From Rickettsia endosymbiont of Ceutorhynchus obstrictus (GTDB lineage: Bacteria > Pseudomonadota > Alphaproteobacteria > Rickettsiales > Rickettsiaceae): a stretch of DNA of 64,000 nt. The stretch is from positions 1,774,930-1,838,929 of the forward strand of contig NZ_OZ032162.1 of the NCBI RefSeq assembly GCF_964026565.1, written 5' to 3'. This document shows positions 51,913 through 61,399 of the stretch, in pieces. The translations under genes were made by a program, and so were the position numbers. Under the pieces are notes generated by a model. That model saw only the letters and a list, made by a program, of their open reading frames with translations, ran no database searches and had not been told where the DNA came from. Every line of letters begins with the position of its first letter. The first letter of the stretch is position 1.

Positions 51913-52578
51913 ATGGCAGAAGTTAAAAAAAATCCGGAAGAAGTTAAAAAATTCGCTGACCAAATAAAAGAAGCTTTAGTAGGTATTAGCGATGAATATG
52001 AACTTGAATCCGAAGAAGCGGAAAAAATCTTTGAAGAACTTAGCGGGAATGAGCAATTTGAGCAAGATATCGAACAGATACTAGCACTTTTAAATGAACA
52101 AACTATGGATTTAACTAAATTACAATCACAAATTATTTTATTGATTCGTAAGTATTTTGGCGGGATGAAAAATTTCAACTTTAAAATTAATGAGAAAGTT
52201 ATTAATAAAAATGTTGCCGATGTAAGTAATTATTTAATGCAACAACATTCTAAGCTTGTCAAGGATGCTACCAAAGGACTTGCTAATCCAAAAGATAAAC
52301 TGCAAGGCATTAGCAAGGAATCTAGAATAAATTTAAAACGGTTGATGAAAAGTTTCGCTGTTTATCAAATTTATATGTTTATGAATCCCAAAAGAATAGC
52401 AGGCGAAACAAAAAAAATGAACTTTGCTTATAATATGATAAAGGGAGGAATGGATTTAGCTAAAAAATATGAAGGCGGTAAACCGCGTGATATAAAAACA
52501 TATTCCCCCAAGCTGATTAAAAAACTTGAGCAAACTCATATCGGCTTTAGTAAAAAAGGCGGAAGATCGATTTTTTAA
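51913..52578 (+). CDS. DUF5394-type Rickettsia protein
   Basis: 221 residues, basic C-terminal half, no membrane segment or signal peptide. Charged helical N-terminus (EELSGNEQFEQDIEQILALL), then LLIRKYFGGMKNFNFKINEK and a C-terminal basic tail KLIKKLEQTHIGFSKKGGRS. I recall this as a family limited to Rickettsia (DUF5394). Function unknown. Convergent with ybaB across 39 bp. Confidence 0.8.
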   Translation: MAEVKKNPEEVKKFADQIKEALVGISDEYELESEEAEKIFEELSGNEQFEQDIEQILALLNEQTMDLTKLQSQIILLIRKYFGGMKNFNFKINEKVINKNVADVSNYLMQQHSKLVKDATKGLANPKDKLQGISKESRINLKRLMKSFAVYQIYMFMNPKRIAGETKKMNFAYNMIKGGMDLAKKYEGGKPRDIKTYSPKLIKKLEQTHIGFSKKGGRSIF

Positions 52579-52617
52579 GCTAAGAATTAGCAATATTGAA
52601 ACTATCGGGTTATTTAC

Positions 52618-52941
52618 TTAAAACGGCATTTTAAAGCCGGGCGGCAAATTTAAGCCGTCTAAAGCGCCTGATAAAGAATTCTGAGAATCCTGATCACATT
52701 TTTGCTTTGCATCATTAATAGCAACCTTGATTAAATCCTCTAAAATTTCTTTTTCTTCTTCCTTTAATAAAGATGCATCTATTGAAACTTTTTCAATTTC
52801 CCCGCGCCCTGTTGCAACTATTTCTACAAGCCCGCCGCCTGCTTTACCGGTATATTTAGTATTTGCCATCTGCTCTTGAGCTTCCTGCATTTTCTTTTGC
52901 ATTACTTGAGCTTGTTTAAAAAACTGATTAATATTTACCAT
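52618..52941 (-). CDS. ybaB: YbaB/EbfC nucleoid-associated protein
   Basis: 107 residues with MQKKMQEAQEQMANTKYTGK, GGGLVEIVATGRGEIEKVSI and EEKEILEDLIKVAINDAKQK, the usual YbaB pattern; it binds DNA as a dimer. It follows dnaX by 11 bp on the same strand, the conserved dnaX-ybaB order. Start normal length, no insertion. Confidence 0.95.
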   Translation of the reverse strand: MVNINQFFKQAQVMQKKMQEAQEQMANTKYTGKAGGGLVEIVATGRGEIEKVSIDASLLKEEEKEILEDLIKVAINDAKQKCDQDSQNSLSGALDGLNLPPGFKMPF

Positions 52942-52952
52942 AATTTTACCCT

Positions 52953-54506
52953 TTAATTTTTAAGCAATATATCCGAAATTATTGCACTTGGAAAATGTTT
53001 TTTAATTAATTCTAAGTCTTTACTTGCTTCTATTTTGTTAGTTAATTGACTTTTTAAATTTTGAATTTCTAACTGTTTAGTAACTAGCACCTCAAATTGT
53101 TCGTTGCTCCAACTAAATAGCAATTCGCTAATTTGTTGTTTTACTTTGCTAGTAATATTAGGACCGACGATTCTTAGTTTATTATTAGCAAAACTTTTTA
53201 TTTCAACTTCATTTAATAATAAATAATAAATTTCCATTTCATTACTTTGATGGAGATATTTAAGGAAATCTATAATTTTATAATCTTCTTTAATCTGAAG
53301 TACCTGGTGAGTATTAACAGGGGTGCTAACACTTGCTAGCTCCTCCATAGACGGCAGAGATTGGGAATAAATAGATTTTATTACTAGCATCTCCGTTTCA
53401 GTTAATTGATTATAGGAAATTTTAACCTCCTGAATAGCTTTGCTATATATCTGCCAAAGAACCGATAAACGCGAGAAACTAATTTTAGCTAAAATATCTT
53501 TAATTTCGCTAAAAGATTCATATATCGGCAAACTATAATTAGGTAACATTTTTATCTTATTAAGATAAGCTATAAAATCCGCTACCGATTCAATAAAAAT
53601 TTCAAGATTAGCGGAAGACATATAGAGTTTATCCACTAAGGTAATGGCGCTTGTTACGTCTCTATTAATTATGTAATTAAAAAATTCTATGATAACGGCA
53701 ATATCGACTAACCCAAGTATTCGGTTAATCATTTGGCAAGTGATTAAACTGTCCGACTTTGCCGACATACCGGCAGCTTGATCTAAAATAGAAACCGCAT
53801 CTCTTGCTGACCCATCGGATTTGGCGGCAATTATTTTTAAAGCTGCAGGCTCTACTTTTAAACCTTCCTTATCTGCAATAAAGGTAAGTAAATTGAAAAT
53901 TTCCTCAAATGTTAGCCTTCTTAAATCATATCTTTGGCATCTTGAAATAATAGTAGAAGGAATTTTTTGTACTTCGGTGGTCGCAAAAATAAATATTATA
54001 TGAGGCGGCGGCTCCTCTAAAGTTTTAAGTAGTGCGTTAAAAGCACCTTTAGAAAGCATATGCACTTCATCGATAATGAAGATTTTATATTGCGAGAGCA
54101 AAGGTTTATATTCAGCCGATTCTATTATTTTACGTATATCCTCAACGCTAGTGCGGCTTGCGGCATCAATCTCGATTATATCAGGATGGTTATGGTTATT
54201 AAAGCTGATGCAATTAGAACATAGCTCACATGTTCTAATATTTACGCCTTCGGTAATTAAGTCGGTGCAGTTAACGGTTTTGGCAATAATACGTGCCGAG
54301 CTAGTTTTACCGACTCCTCGAATACCTGTTAAAAGATAACCTTGAGCAAGCCGATTACTAAGAATAGTATGGCTTAAAATTTTTACTAATACTTCTTGCC
54401 CTTGCAGCTCAAAGAAGTTGCTAGGACGATATTTTCTAGCAAAAGGAATATATTGAACGGATGATTTCACAGTTAAAACTTTTTGGTATTGCGTACGCAA
54501 CTTCAT
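52953..54506 (-). CDS. dnaX: DNA polymerase III subunit gamma/tau
   Basis: 517 residues from ATG 54506 (MKLRTQYQKV). A longer frame upstream to 54590 encodes repeat-like residues (FPRGIGFVATTSWLCND) and is not real. Clamp-loader ATPase with LTGIRGVGKTSSARIIAKTV (Walker A), zinc ligands in CTDLITEGVNIRTCELCSNC, FIIDEVHMLSKGAFNALLKT (Walker B) and SRCQRYDLRR (sensor). The C-terminal third is shorter and less conserved than in E. coli tau. Drives loading of the sliding clamp at the replication fork. Confidence 0.96.
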   Translation of the reverse strand: MKLRTQYQKVLTVKSSVQYIPFARKYRPSNFFELQGQEVLVKILSHTILSNRLAQGYLLTGIRGVGKTSSARIIAKTVNCTDLITEGVNIRTCELCSNCISFNNHNHPDIIEIDAASRTSVEDIRKIIESAEYKPLLSQYKIFIIDEVHMLSKGAFNALLKTLEEPPPHIIFIFATTEVQKIPSTIISRCQRYDLRRLTFEEIFNLLTFIADKEGLKVEPAALKIIAAKSDGSARDAVSILDQAAGMSAKSDSLITCQMINRILGLVDIAVIIEFFNYIINRDVTSAITLVDKLYMSSANLEIFIESVADFIAYLNKIKMLPNYSLPIYESFSEIKDILAKISFSRLSVLWQIYSKAIQEVKISYNQLTETEMLVIKSIYSQSLPSMEELASVSTPVNTHQVLQIKEDYKIIDFLKYLHQSNEMEIYYLLLNEVEIKSFANNKLRIVGPNITSKVKQQISELLFSWSNEQFEVLVTKQLEIQNLKSQLTNKIEASKDLELIKKHFPSAIISDILLKN

Positions 54507-54611
54507 TATGCGGATTACCCAAACGTCATTGCAAAGCCACGAAGTGGTTGCAACAAAGCCTATCCCACGCGGGAATGACATCCCGACCAATTCTTGAAAG
54601 GCGAGCAGTAT

Positions 54612-54698
54612 ACTACTAGCAGTGACCCACTAAATCTTACTTTGGCTGCTTTCTTCCGAACCTGACCACCTGAATAAAACCAATGCCCACCGCTAGCA
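54612..54698 (-). ncRNA. ffs: Signal recognition particle RNA (4.5S)
   Basis: On the reverse strand the hallmark loop sequence GGTCAGGTTCGGAAGAAAGC (about 54648-54667) followed by AGCC is unmistakable. The flanks pair as CTAGCGGTGG with TCACTGCTAG, a 10 bp stem that sets ends near 54698 and 54612. The RNA holds Ffh and works with FtsY. It lies between dnaX and lolA; ends are approximate. Confidence 0.92.
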
Positions 54699-54735
54699 TA
54701 AATAACATAACTTGTTTGTTTTAAAGAAACAAGTA

Positions 54736-55374
54736 TTAACTAACAACAGCATATTTTTTTTCTATCGCAGATTTATCTAATCGCTCCGGCGGACCGAATA
54801 TTTCAGGGCTTCTTAGCTTAAATAAATCATCGGCAAATTTTTGTACTTTAACGATTTTATTGAATGTAATAGTAATAATATTGCCGTCTTCAAATATTTT
54901 CATCATTTGCAGCTGTTTCGTAGACTTATTAAAAGTGATCTCGCTACGACGTTCCGTTAAACTATGATAAATGGTAATTTTAAAAATATTGTCTTTATCT
55001 ATTGCCGATTTAAAAGTGAAATGCTTGTCAAACCCTTCTTTATCTTCTAACAAAAAATTAAATATATTTTCAGTCGTCTTAACTCGGCTTACTTGTTGCA
55101 TATCATAATCATATACCGATACGTAATTTTTATTGCCGATAATAACAAGTGGAAAAGGTAGATAATAATTACAACGAAATTTATGAGGCTTATTTATTAA
55201 TAATTTCCCGTCGGCTTTATTGCCGTGCGAATCTTCTTGAGTAAAATCTATGGCTACGGATTTTATTTCGCGTAAATATGTTTTAAATTGTGAAATAGCT
55301 TCGTTATTTACGGCACTTGCGGTAGATATATTCACCAAGAAACAAAGAATAATTAAAGAAAATAGTTTTTTCAT
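54736..55374 (-). CDS. lolA: Outer membrane lipoprotein carrier protein LolA
   Basis: 212 residues with signal peptide (KKLFSLIILCFLVNISTASA). LolA features: SVAIDFTQEDSHGNKADGKL, INKPHKFRCNYYLPFPLVII, and the late ITFNKIVKVQKFADDLFKLR. It carries lipoproteins through the periplasm from LolCDE to the outer membrane. Length normal. Preceded by a long repeat zone that separates it from pntA. Confidence 0.92.
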   Translation of the reverse strand: MKKLFSLIILCFLVNISTASAVNNEAISQFKTYLREIKSVAIDFTQEDSHGNKADGKLLINKPHKFRCNYYLPFPLVIIGNKNYVSVYDYDMQQVSRVKTTENIFNFLLEDKEGFDKHFTFKSAIDKDNIFKITIYHSLTERRSEITFNKSTKQLQMMKIFEDGNIITITFNKIVKVQKFADDLFKLRSPEIFGPPERLDKSAIEKKYAVVS

Positions 55375-55740
55375 TTTGATATTTAGGTGTTTTATTTTAC
55401 AATGTAAAGAAATGCTTTAAAGTGCCGGCTTCCCGCCGCAGCGGCGTTGTTGCATGGCTACCGGAATCGTCTGAGCTAAGGAGGGGCGTAGTCCCGACGC
55501 GGCAATCCGGTATAAACATATTTTTATACTAAACTTGTTTAGTATTCTAATTAAATCCCGAATATAATTCGGGATAGCCTGGATTGCCGCAGCCACTTCG
55601 TGGCTTCGCAATGACGGGTTTTTTATTAATTTTAGAGCCAAGCAGCAACGCCCGCCGCCGCTAGGAAGGACATAAATCTCAATTTCCTAGGTTAGCCTAG
55701 TATACACAATACCGATATATAATTCAAACTTAAATATTTT
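55375..55740. repeat. Repeat zone between lolA and pntA
   Basis: No gene. CGTTGTTGCATGGCTACCGG (55445) begins an outer repeat; a degenerate left unit starts GTCTGAGCTAAGGAG (55469) and ends CGGCAATCCGG; the spacer includes a palindrome ACTAAACTTGTTTAGT and ATCCCGAATATAATTCGGGAT; the right unit ends GCAATGAC at 55615. The spacer elements also occur at 47.45 and 51.6 kb. Confidence 0.8.
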
Positions 55741-56877
55741 ATGAAAATTACCGCCAAAATTGCTGCCTTAAAAGAAAGAGCCGAGAATGAAACGCGTACC
55801 GCTATTACCCCTGAAGTAGCAGGGCTTTTGGTTAAAAAAGGCTTTTTGGTTGTAGTGGAAAAGGAAATCGGCTTGCTTGCCGGTTTTTTAGATAAAGACT
55901 ATAGCGATGTCGGAGCAAAAATTTCGGCAGTTCCTCTTGAGATTATTTCAGATGCCGACATTATATTAAAAGTACAGCCATCGCCTTTAACTGATAAATA
56001 TAGTGAACTAGTATTTGCCAAACCAAACGCAATTATTATCGGACTATTATCTCCTTATTTAAATCATGATTATCTTGCGCAATTAGCAAAAAAAAATCTG
56101 ATCGGTATTGCTATGGAGTTAGTACCGCGGATTACTAAAGCACAAAATATGGATGCTTTATCATCTCAAAGTAATTTAGCCGGTTACAGAGCCGTAATTG
56201 AAGCAAGTTATCATTTCACTAGGGGCTTCCCGATGATGATGACGGCAGCCGGCACAATCACACCGTGTAAAACGCTGGTGCTTGGCATCGGCGTTGCAGG
56301 ATTGCAAGCTATTGCCACCGCTAAAAGGCTTGGTAGCGCCGTTGCCGGCTATGATGTACGAATAGCAACAAAAGAGCAGGTAGAAAGTTTGGGAGCAAAA
56401 TTTGTCTCGCCGGAACTAAGTAATGATTTGCAAGATAAATCTGGTTATGCTTCGGAAGCGTCAAGTGATGACAAAGTTAAACAGGAAGAATTCTTAGCAA
56501 AAATAATTAAAAATTACGATATAGTTATTACTACGGCACAGATTCCGGGGAAAAAAGCACCTATATTAGTCACGGAGCAAATGGTTGCTTCCATGAAATA
56601 CGGCACGGTAATTGTTGATATTGCAACTTCTACCGGCGGCAATGTTGAAGGTTCAAAATTCGACCAAATTATTGTTAAAAACGGCGTTACGATAATAGGA
56701 TTGTCAAATTTAGCCGGCAAGATCGCGACTGACGCTTCTAAATTATATTCTAAAAATTTATATAATTTATTAATTTATGCATTTCAGAACGGTAAATTTA
56801 ATATCGACGATGAATTAGTGCAACAAATGCTACTTACTAACGGCGGTCAAATCGTTCATGAAAAATTCCGTATATAA
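55741..56877 (+). CDS. pntA: NAD(P) transhydrogenase subunit alpha, part 1
   Basis: 378 residues: the NAD(H)-binding dI component. Motifs: ERAENETRTAITPEVAGLLV near the N-terminus, KVQPSPLTDKYSELV, the SQSNLAGYRAVIEASYHFTR helix and the nucleotide fold VLGIGVAGLQAIATAKRLG. With membrane subunits it couples hydride transfer from NADH to NADP+ to proton inflow. Those other subunits are not beside it; a long reverse gene follows. Ends in a 22 bp perfect hairpin. Confidence 0.93.
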   Translation: MKITAKIAALKERAENETRTAITPEVAGLLVKKGFLVVVEKEIGLLAGFLDKDYSDVGAKISAVPLEIISDADIILKVQPSPLTDKYSELVFAKPNAIIIGLLSPYLNHDYLAQLAKKNLIGIAMELVPRITKAQNMDALSSQSNLAGYRAVIEASYHFTRGFPMMMTAAGTITPCKTLVLGIGVAGLQAIATAKRLGSAVAGYDVRIATKEQVESLGAKFVSPELSNDLQDKSGYASEASSDDKVKQEEFLAKIIKNYDIVITTAQIPGKKAPILVTEQMVASMKYGTVIVDIATSTGGNVEGSKFDQIIVKNGVTIIGLSNLAGKIATDASKLYSKNLYNLLIYAFQNGKFNIDDELVQQMLLTNGGQIVHEKFRI

Positions 56878-56923
56878 ATTAACGCGAACTATGGATAATT
56901 CTTATCCATAGTTCGCGTTAATT
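56877..56923. terminator. Perfect 22 bp hairpin between convergent genes
   Basis: Arms aattaacgcgaactatggataa (56877-56898) and its exact complement (56902-56923) with a 3 nt loop. It lies between the convergent ends of pntA and the oxidoreductase gene, so it can act as a two-way terminator. It overlaps the pntA stop codon by its last A. The stem is unusually long and has no mismatch. Confidence 0.65.
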
Positions 56924-56942
56924 TAGTATATACTGCTTGCAT

Positions 56943-59900
56943 TTATTCTAATTTTTGTAATTTTTCTTGTAAGGAATTTTGTTGCAATCGATTTTTTAGG
57001 CTTGGAAAATCAATTATCTCAGCATTTTGATCTTGGCAGCTACATACAAAAATATAACTTTTATCGCCTTTAACTTTTTGCACGCATTGCCCGCAAACTC
57101 CTTTCATCATACATTGCATTGAAGCATTAACGCTAACGATCAATTCGGCACTTTTACCGAATACTTCATCCTTTATATTACTTACCGCTTCCATCATCTC
57201 GGCAGAACCGATAGCTATTATCCTATCTATTTGAGGAAATTCCGCTTTTTGATTTTGCACATATTTAATGCCGTCTATCACGGTGCCTTTGATGCATAGA
57301 TTCCCGCCTGCGCGGGAATGACATTTTTGTTCCTCCTCATAACACCAAATTACTCTGTCCGCTATTTCTTCAATTTTTTCTGCATAAAATCTATCGGCTA
57401 ATTTCTTATAACCGGCAAAATAGGTAATTCGGCAATTATTTTTCTTCAAAGCTTGACCGATACTTAACAATACTGCATTACCAAGCCCGCCGCCGACTAG
57501 CACTACATTACTATCTTTTAATATTTCGGTCGGCGCGCCGGTGGGTCCCATCAAAGCAATAGATTCACCTATGGAAAGATGCCTACATAAATTACTAGAC
57601 TGCCCACTTTCGAGAATTATTAAATGAATTAAATTTTTCTCCAAATCAACATACGCACCGGTAAGCGCTAACGGCTCCATTAATTTGGTTACGTCATCCG
57701 AATAATTTTGTAGGCGGAAAAATTGCCCCGGCTTAAAATTTTGCGCAGCTAGCGGCGAGTGGATTACTAACTCGACTATTTTATCCGATAAAATATTTAT
57801 TTTTTCAATTTTACTATTTAATAAATAATCAAGCTTTCCAAAAAACTCCTTATAATCCCCTGTATACTCGGCTAACCTGAAAAGTTTGTCATTCCGTGAC
57901 CCCGCCACGGCATCCAGTCTCTTATTTATATTTTCATATCCTTCTTTACTACTAGCAAGTGCCTTAACTACACTGCCGGCATATTTTCGATCACAATCAC
58001 CAAAGTAACTATATCTTTCTTCTTGCGGTTCTATTTCTGCATTTTCAGTGCCGACTGCCATAATCACGGTTCTGGCTTGTACTTGTACAGCGTCATCTCG
58101 ATCGCTTGATACAAGCGAATTTTTCTGGATTCGCCTGTGCTCACGTATTATTATACGCTGCGCAGGCTCACCTTTAAATTCACATTGTCTAAATCTTTCT
58201 GAATTTAGCTGTATAATGTCATTCCGGCAACGGCGGGAATCCATATACATTTTTTCCGGATTCCCGCCTTCGTGGGAATGACATTGAGAGCGGGTATGAC
58301 ATCGATATTCCACAGATTCAACATAATCATATTTATCAACGTTAATAGCGCGCAGCTGCATATTTTCGACAAAATTTATGCCTACCGCCATAGCATGCAG
58401 TAATTCCTCATGATTTAATTTATAAGCAGGGGAATTTTTTAACTCTCCGCGATAATAAATAGTAATTCCTCCGAGCTTAGTAAAAATTTCTCTTATCGCT
58501 TGGCGGCTATTTGCTTCTTTAAATAATTTTGCATGGCTAATAAATTCCTCGGCTATTTCTTTGTCCTCTAATGTCCAATCTTTTTCGACATAAGCTTTGC
58601 CGTGTTTTTTAACCGCTAACTCATAATTAGCAAAAAACTTTACTACTTGCATTTTATAGTAATAAAAACTTTCCGTTGCCGCATCGAGAGAAGTAAGCCC
58701 GCCGCCAATTATCACTATCGGCATCCTAATTACCATATTAGTAATAGATTTCTCTAAAAATGCTCCGCTACTTTGCAGCGTCATAAGAAAATCGGAAGCC
58801 GTTTTAACTCCCTTGGGCATAAAATTTGCGGTAAAATTATCCGTTTCCGGAATTTTAGGCTGTCCTGCTCCGCTGCAAAAAGCTATATGATCAAAACCGA
58901 GTTCAAACGCTTGGGAGGTGGTTATATTACTGCCAAGGCGCACCGCACCGTAATATTTAAAATTATTATTTCGTTCTAATATTAACCGTAATATATCCAA
59001 ATTATTTTTATCCCACCGGCTAGTAATTCCGTATTCTGCTACTCCGCCGAAACCTTTCGGGATTCTTTCTGATAATCGCTGTTTATATTCAGCCCAATAT
59101 TTTACAGGTTCATTAACATCAAAAGGCAGGGGGCTAATTTTTAAGCCGTCTATCGCGACCACATTATGACCGGAGCGTAATAAATAATAACTAAGGCTAA
59201 AGCCCGCCGGACCCAGCCCCGTGACTAAAACATTATAGCCGGTTGATTCTTGCGGCAAAGGAACAATAATATTCAGAGGATTCCAACGGGTAAGGAGTAA
59301 ATATATCTCAAGCCCGTAAGGTAAATTAAGCGTTTCTTCTAAAATATTTGACTCAATTAACGGAATATTTACCGGTTCTTGTTTTTGATAAATACAAGAT
59401 TTTGCACAATCATTACAAATTTTATGACCCGTAGCTGCCACCATCGGGTTATCGATAACAATAATCGCCAGAGCCGCTAAATTAAAGCCTTGCGCTTTAA
59501 CGTAATTCATCTCGGAAATTTTTTGTTTTAACGGGCAGCCTTGTTTTTGGATGTCATTCCTGTCCCTTTTTATGCCATTCCCGCATTCCCTTATGTCATC
59601 CCCGCCTTCTCTTATGTCATTCCAGCGCAGGCGGGAATCCATCTCGTCATGCTGAAATCGTTTCAGCATCTCTTTATTAGCTCCTGAAACAAGTTCAGTA
59701 TGACTATAATTTTCCTGAATTACCGCGTCGGCACTTTGTGCCTCCTCGCAATGACGATTGCGGACAAAACCTTTAGAACAGGAGTCTTTTTCTTGTTTAT
59801 GGCAATAAATGCAATAATGAGCATGATTTAAAGCTGCATTTAAATTAATAGAAGGATCGAAATAATCAAAACCCTCTCTGACGTTTGTTTGATATTTCGC

Positions 59901-60626
59901 TATTTTTTTAGGGTCGATTAGGTTATCTTTATCGAGTTTTTGGGGGATGGTGAATAATACACTCTCGTCATTGCGAGGAGGTACGTAAGTACCGACGCGG
60001 CAATCTAAAGAGGACTTAACATTCCAAGTGGTGAAATTATTATTTTTCTGGATTGCCACGTCGATGCTATCGCATCTCCTCGCAATGACGGAGAATGATG
60101 AACCACTCTCCGATTCCTCACCATAAACCCTACACACCGCATACTGAGCTGCTACATCTAATTCTTTTGAAAACTTCTCTTCCTCTAATTGCCATTTAAT
60201 TACTTGCTTGGCAAATTCTTTGGAAGTAAAATTTTCTCCTAAAAGCTTAGTTAATGCCGTAAAAATATTCTCAAAATCAATTTCTTTTATTTTTTCGATA
60301 GGATATTTCTTTAACGCATAACGTTGAATGAATTTCCTCTTACATTCATAAATTACGTCAAATTCTTTATGCTGCTGTCTTAATTCACTAACCGCTTTAG
60401 AAATATTAAATAATTCAGCTAAAAAATCGTCTAAAAAAGGTGCAATTTTTAATAAAAAATCTGAATAATGCTTTGTAGCTATACAATGAGAATTAGATCG
60501 CAAAAATAAAATATCGTTATATAGAGACTTATCACCTTCAAGAAGAAAACTTAAAAATATCTGATCTAATTTTTTAAGACCTTCTAAATCTAAATTGTTA
60601 AAATCTAGATTAAAACTGAGCTTCAT
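56943..60626 (-). CDS. Large flavin/iron-sulfur oxidoreductase (GltD-like plus PyrK-like), with in-frame repeat insertions
   Basis: 1227 residues, ATG overlapping the permease gene stop (ATGA). Order of parts: helical N-terminus, two 4Fe-4S cysteine groups (HYCIYCHKQEKDSC; HKICNDCAKSC), an FAD-binding fold (GLGPAGFSLSYYLLRSGHNV), an NAD(P) fold (VIIGGGLTSLDAATES), then a ferredoxin-reductase module and a PyrK-like 2Fe-2S site (CMMKGVCGQCVQKVKG). This resembles NAD(P)H:acceptor oxidoreductases of the glutamate-synthase type; substrate unknown. Repeats are inserted in frame at about 57298-57325, 57886-57920, 58217-58300, 59551-59762 and 59965-60090, adding about 150 residues in all. A homologue without them should be about 1070 residues. 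Confidence 0.85.
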   Translation of the reverse strand: MKLSFNLDFNNLDLEGLKKLDQIFLSFLLEGDKSLYNDILFLRSNSHCIATKHYSDFLLKIAPFLDDFLAELFNISKAVSELRQQHKEFDVIYECKRKFIQRYALKKYPIEKIKEIDFENIFTALTKLLGENFTSKEFAKQVIKWQLEEEKFSKELDVAAQYAVCRVYGEESESGSSFSVIARRCDSIDVAIQKNNNFTTWNVKSSLDCRVGTYVPPRNDESVLFTIPQKLDKDNLIDPKKIAKYQTNVREGFDYFDPSINLNAALNHAHYCIYCHKQEKDSCSKGFVRNRHCEEAQSADAVIQENYSHTELVSGANKEMLKRFQHDEMDSRLRWNDIREGGDDIRECGNGIKRDRNDIQKQGCPLKQKISEMNYVKAQGFNLAALAIIVIDNPMVAATGHKICNDCAKSCIYQKQEPVNIPLIESNILEETLNLPYGLEIYLLLTRWNPLNIIVPLPQESTGYNVLVTGLGPAGFSLSYYLLRSGHNVVAIDGLKISPLPFDVNEPVKYWAEYKQRLSERIPKGFGGVAEYGITSRWDKNNLDILRLILERNNNFKYYGAVRLGSNITTSQAFELGFDHIAFCSGAGQPKIPETDNFTANFMPKGVKTASDFLMTLQSSGAFLEKSITNMVIRMPIVIIGGGLTSLDAATESFYYYKMQVVKFFANYELAVKKHGKAYVEKDWTLEDKEIAEEFISHAKLFKEANSRQAIREIFTKLGGITIYYRGELKNSPAYKLNHEELLHAMAVGINFVENMQLRAINVDKYDYVESVEYRCHTRSQCHSHEGGNPEKMYMDSRRCRNDIIQLNSERFRQCEFKGEPAQRIIIREHRRIQKNSLVSSDRDDAVQVQARTVIMAVGTENAEIEPQEERYSYFGDCDRKYAGSVVKALASSKEGYENINKRLDAVAGSRNDKLFRLAEYTGDYKEFFGKLDYLLNSKIEKINILSDKIVELVIHSPLAAQNFKPGQFFRLQNYSDDVTKLMEPLALTGAYVDLEKNLIHLIILESGQSSNLCRHLSIGESIALMGPTGAPTEILKDSNVVLVGGGLGNAVLLSIGQALKKNNCRITYFAGYKKLADRFYAEKIEEIADRVIWCYEEEQKCHSRAGGNLCIKGTVIDGIKYVQNQKAEFPQIDRIIAIGSAEMMEAVSNIKDEVFGKSAELIVSVNASMQCMMKGVCGQCVQKVKGDKSYIFVCSCQDQNAEIIDFPSLKNRLQQNSLQEKLQKLE

Positions 60627-61399
60627 AAGTAATAAATAACTTTTTTAGAAAAGCGTTTATAGATAAGATAGCTTATACAAACGGTAATAAATGCCACTAT
60701 AATAGATTTAATAACTAGTATTAAATCCGGTAATCTTCCTTCACTTACTAAAGACTGCGCCGGTCTAATAACCAAAAAGAACGGATTAAGCTCAAAGAAT
60801 ATCTTTTTAGATTCCGGTATCATAGAATACGGATAGATGATCGGAATAGTCCAGTAAACTACACTTAAAATAACGTTTAATATCTGTGGAATATCTCGGA
60901 TATAGGGAGTTAAAAACGCCACCGCAATAGAACCGCTAACTACGCAGACTATTAACGGTAATATAAGGATCGGCATAAAAATTATTTGCCAACTAAATTT
61001 TTCCGGAAATAATAAAATAAACGCAAAATACATCGCCGAGAATGAACAAATTAAATTGTAAACTTGCGCTAAACTATCAGCTACCGGAAAGAAAGTTTTT
61101 GAAATTCCGACCTTTTTAACTATTTGATCACGCGTTACTAGTGAATTTGATGAGATAGTTAGGCTACTTACTATAAAAGTCCATAAAGGGATACCTCCTA
61201 CTAAATTCATTATCATGAATTCCCTTGGCTGTTTTAATAGAAAAGCAAAAAAGTAAGAAATTACCATTATATGGACAAAAGGCTGTATCAAACTCCATAA
61301 AGAACCCAAAAAAGAATCTTTATTTTGGCGGCTTATAGAAGTTTTAACTAATAATATTACTGATCGCCAGTATTTTTTGGAAAAAAAATACTTTATCAT
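60623..61399 (-). CDS. ABC-2 type permease, polysaccharide/lipid export
   Basis: 258 residues with six hydrophobic segments (FVHIMVISYFFAFLLKQPR; FIVSSLTISSNSLVTRDQ; FILLFPEKFSWQIIFMPILI; LPLIVCVVSGSIAVAFLTPYI; ILSVVYWTIPIIYPYSMIPE; SIIVAFITVCISYLIYKRFS). This is the Wzm/RfbA pattern of exporters for O-antigen or related polymers. It overlaps the ATPase gene upstream and the oxidoreductase gene downstream by 4 bp each. Confidence 0.9.
   Translation of the reverse strand: MIKYFFSKKYWRSVILLVKTSISRQNKDSFLGSLWSLIQPFVHIMVISYFFAFLLKQPREFMIMNLVGGIPLWTFIVSSLTISSNSLVTRDQIVKKVGISKTFFPVADSLAQVYNLICSFSAMYFAFILLFPEKFSWQIIFMPILILPLIVCVVSGSIAVAFLTPYIRDIPQILNVILSVVYWTIPIIYPYSMIPESKKIFFELNPFFLVIRPAQSLVSEGRLPDLILVIKSIIVAFITVCISYLIYKRFSKKVIYYL

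Noticed and set aside
54507..54590. N-terminal extension of dnaX
   Set aside because: The extra 28 residues translate a palindromic repeat; ATG 54506 gives the expected N-terminus.
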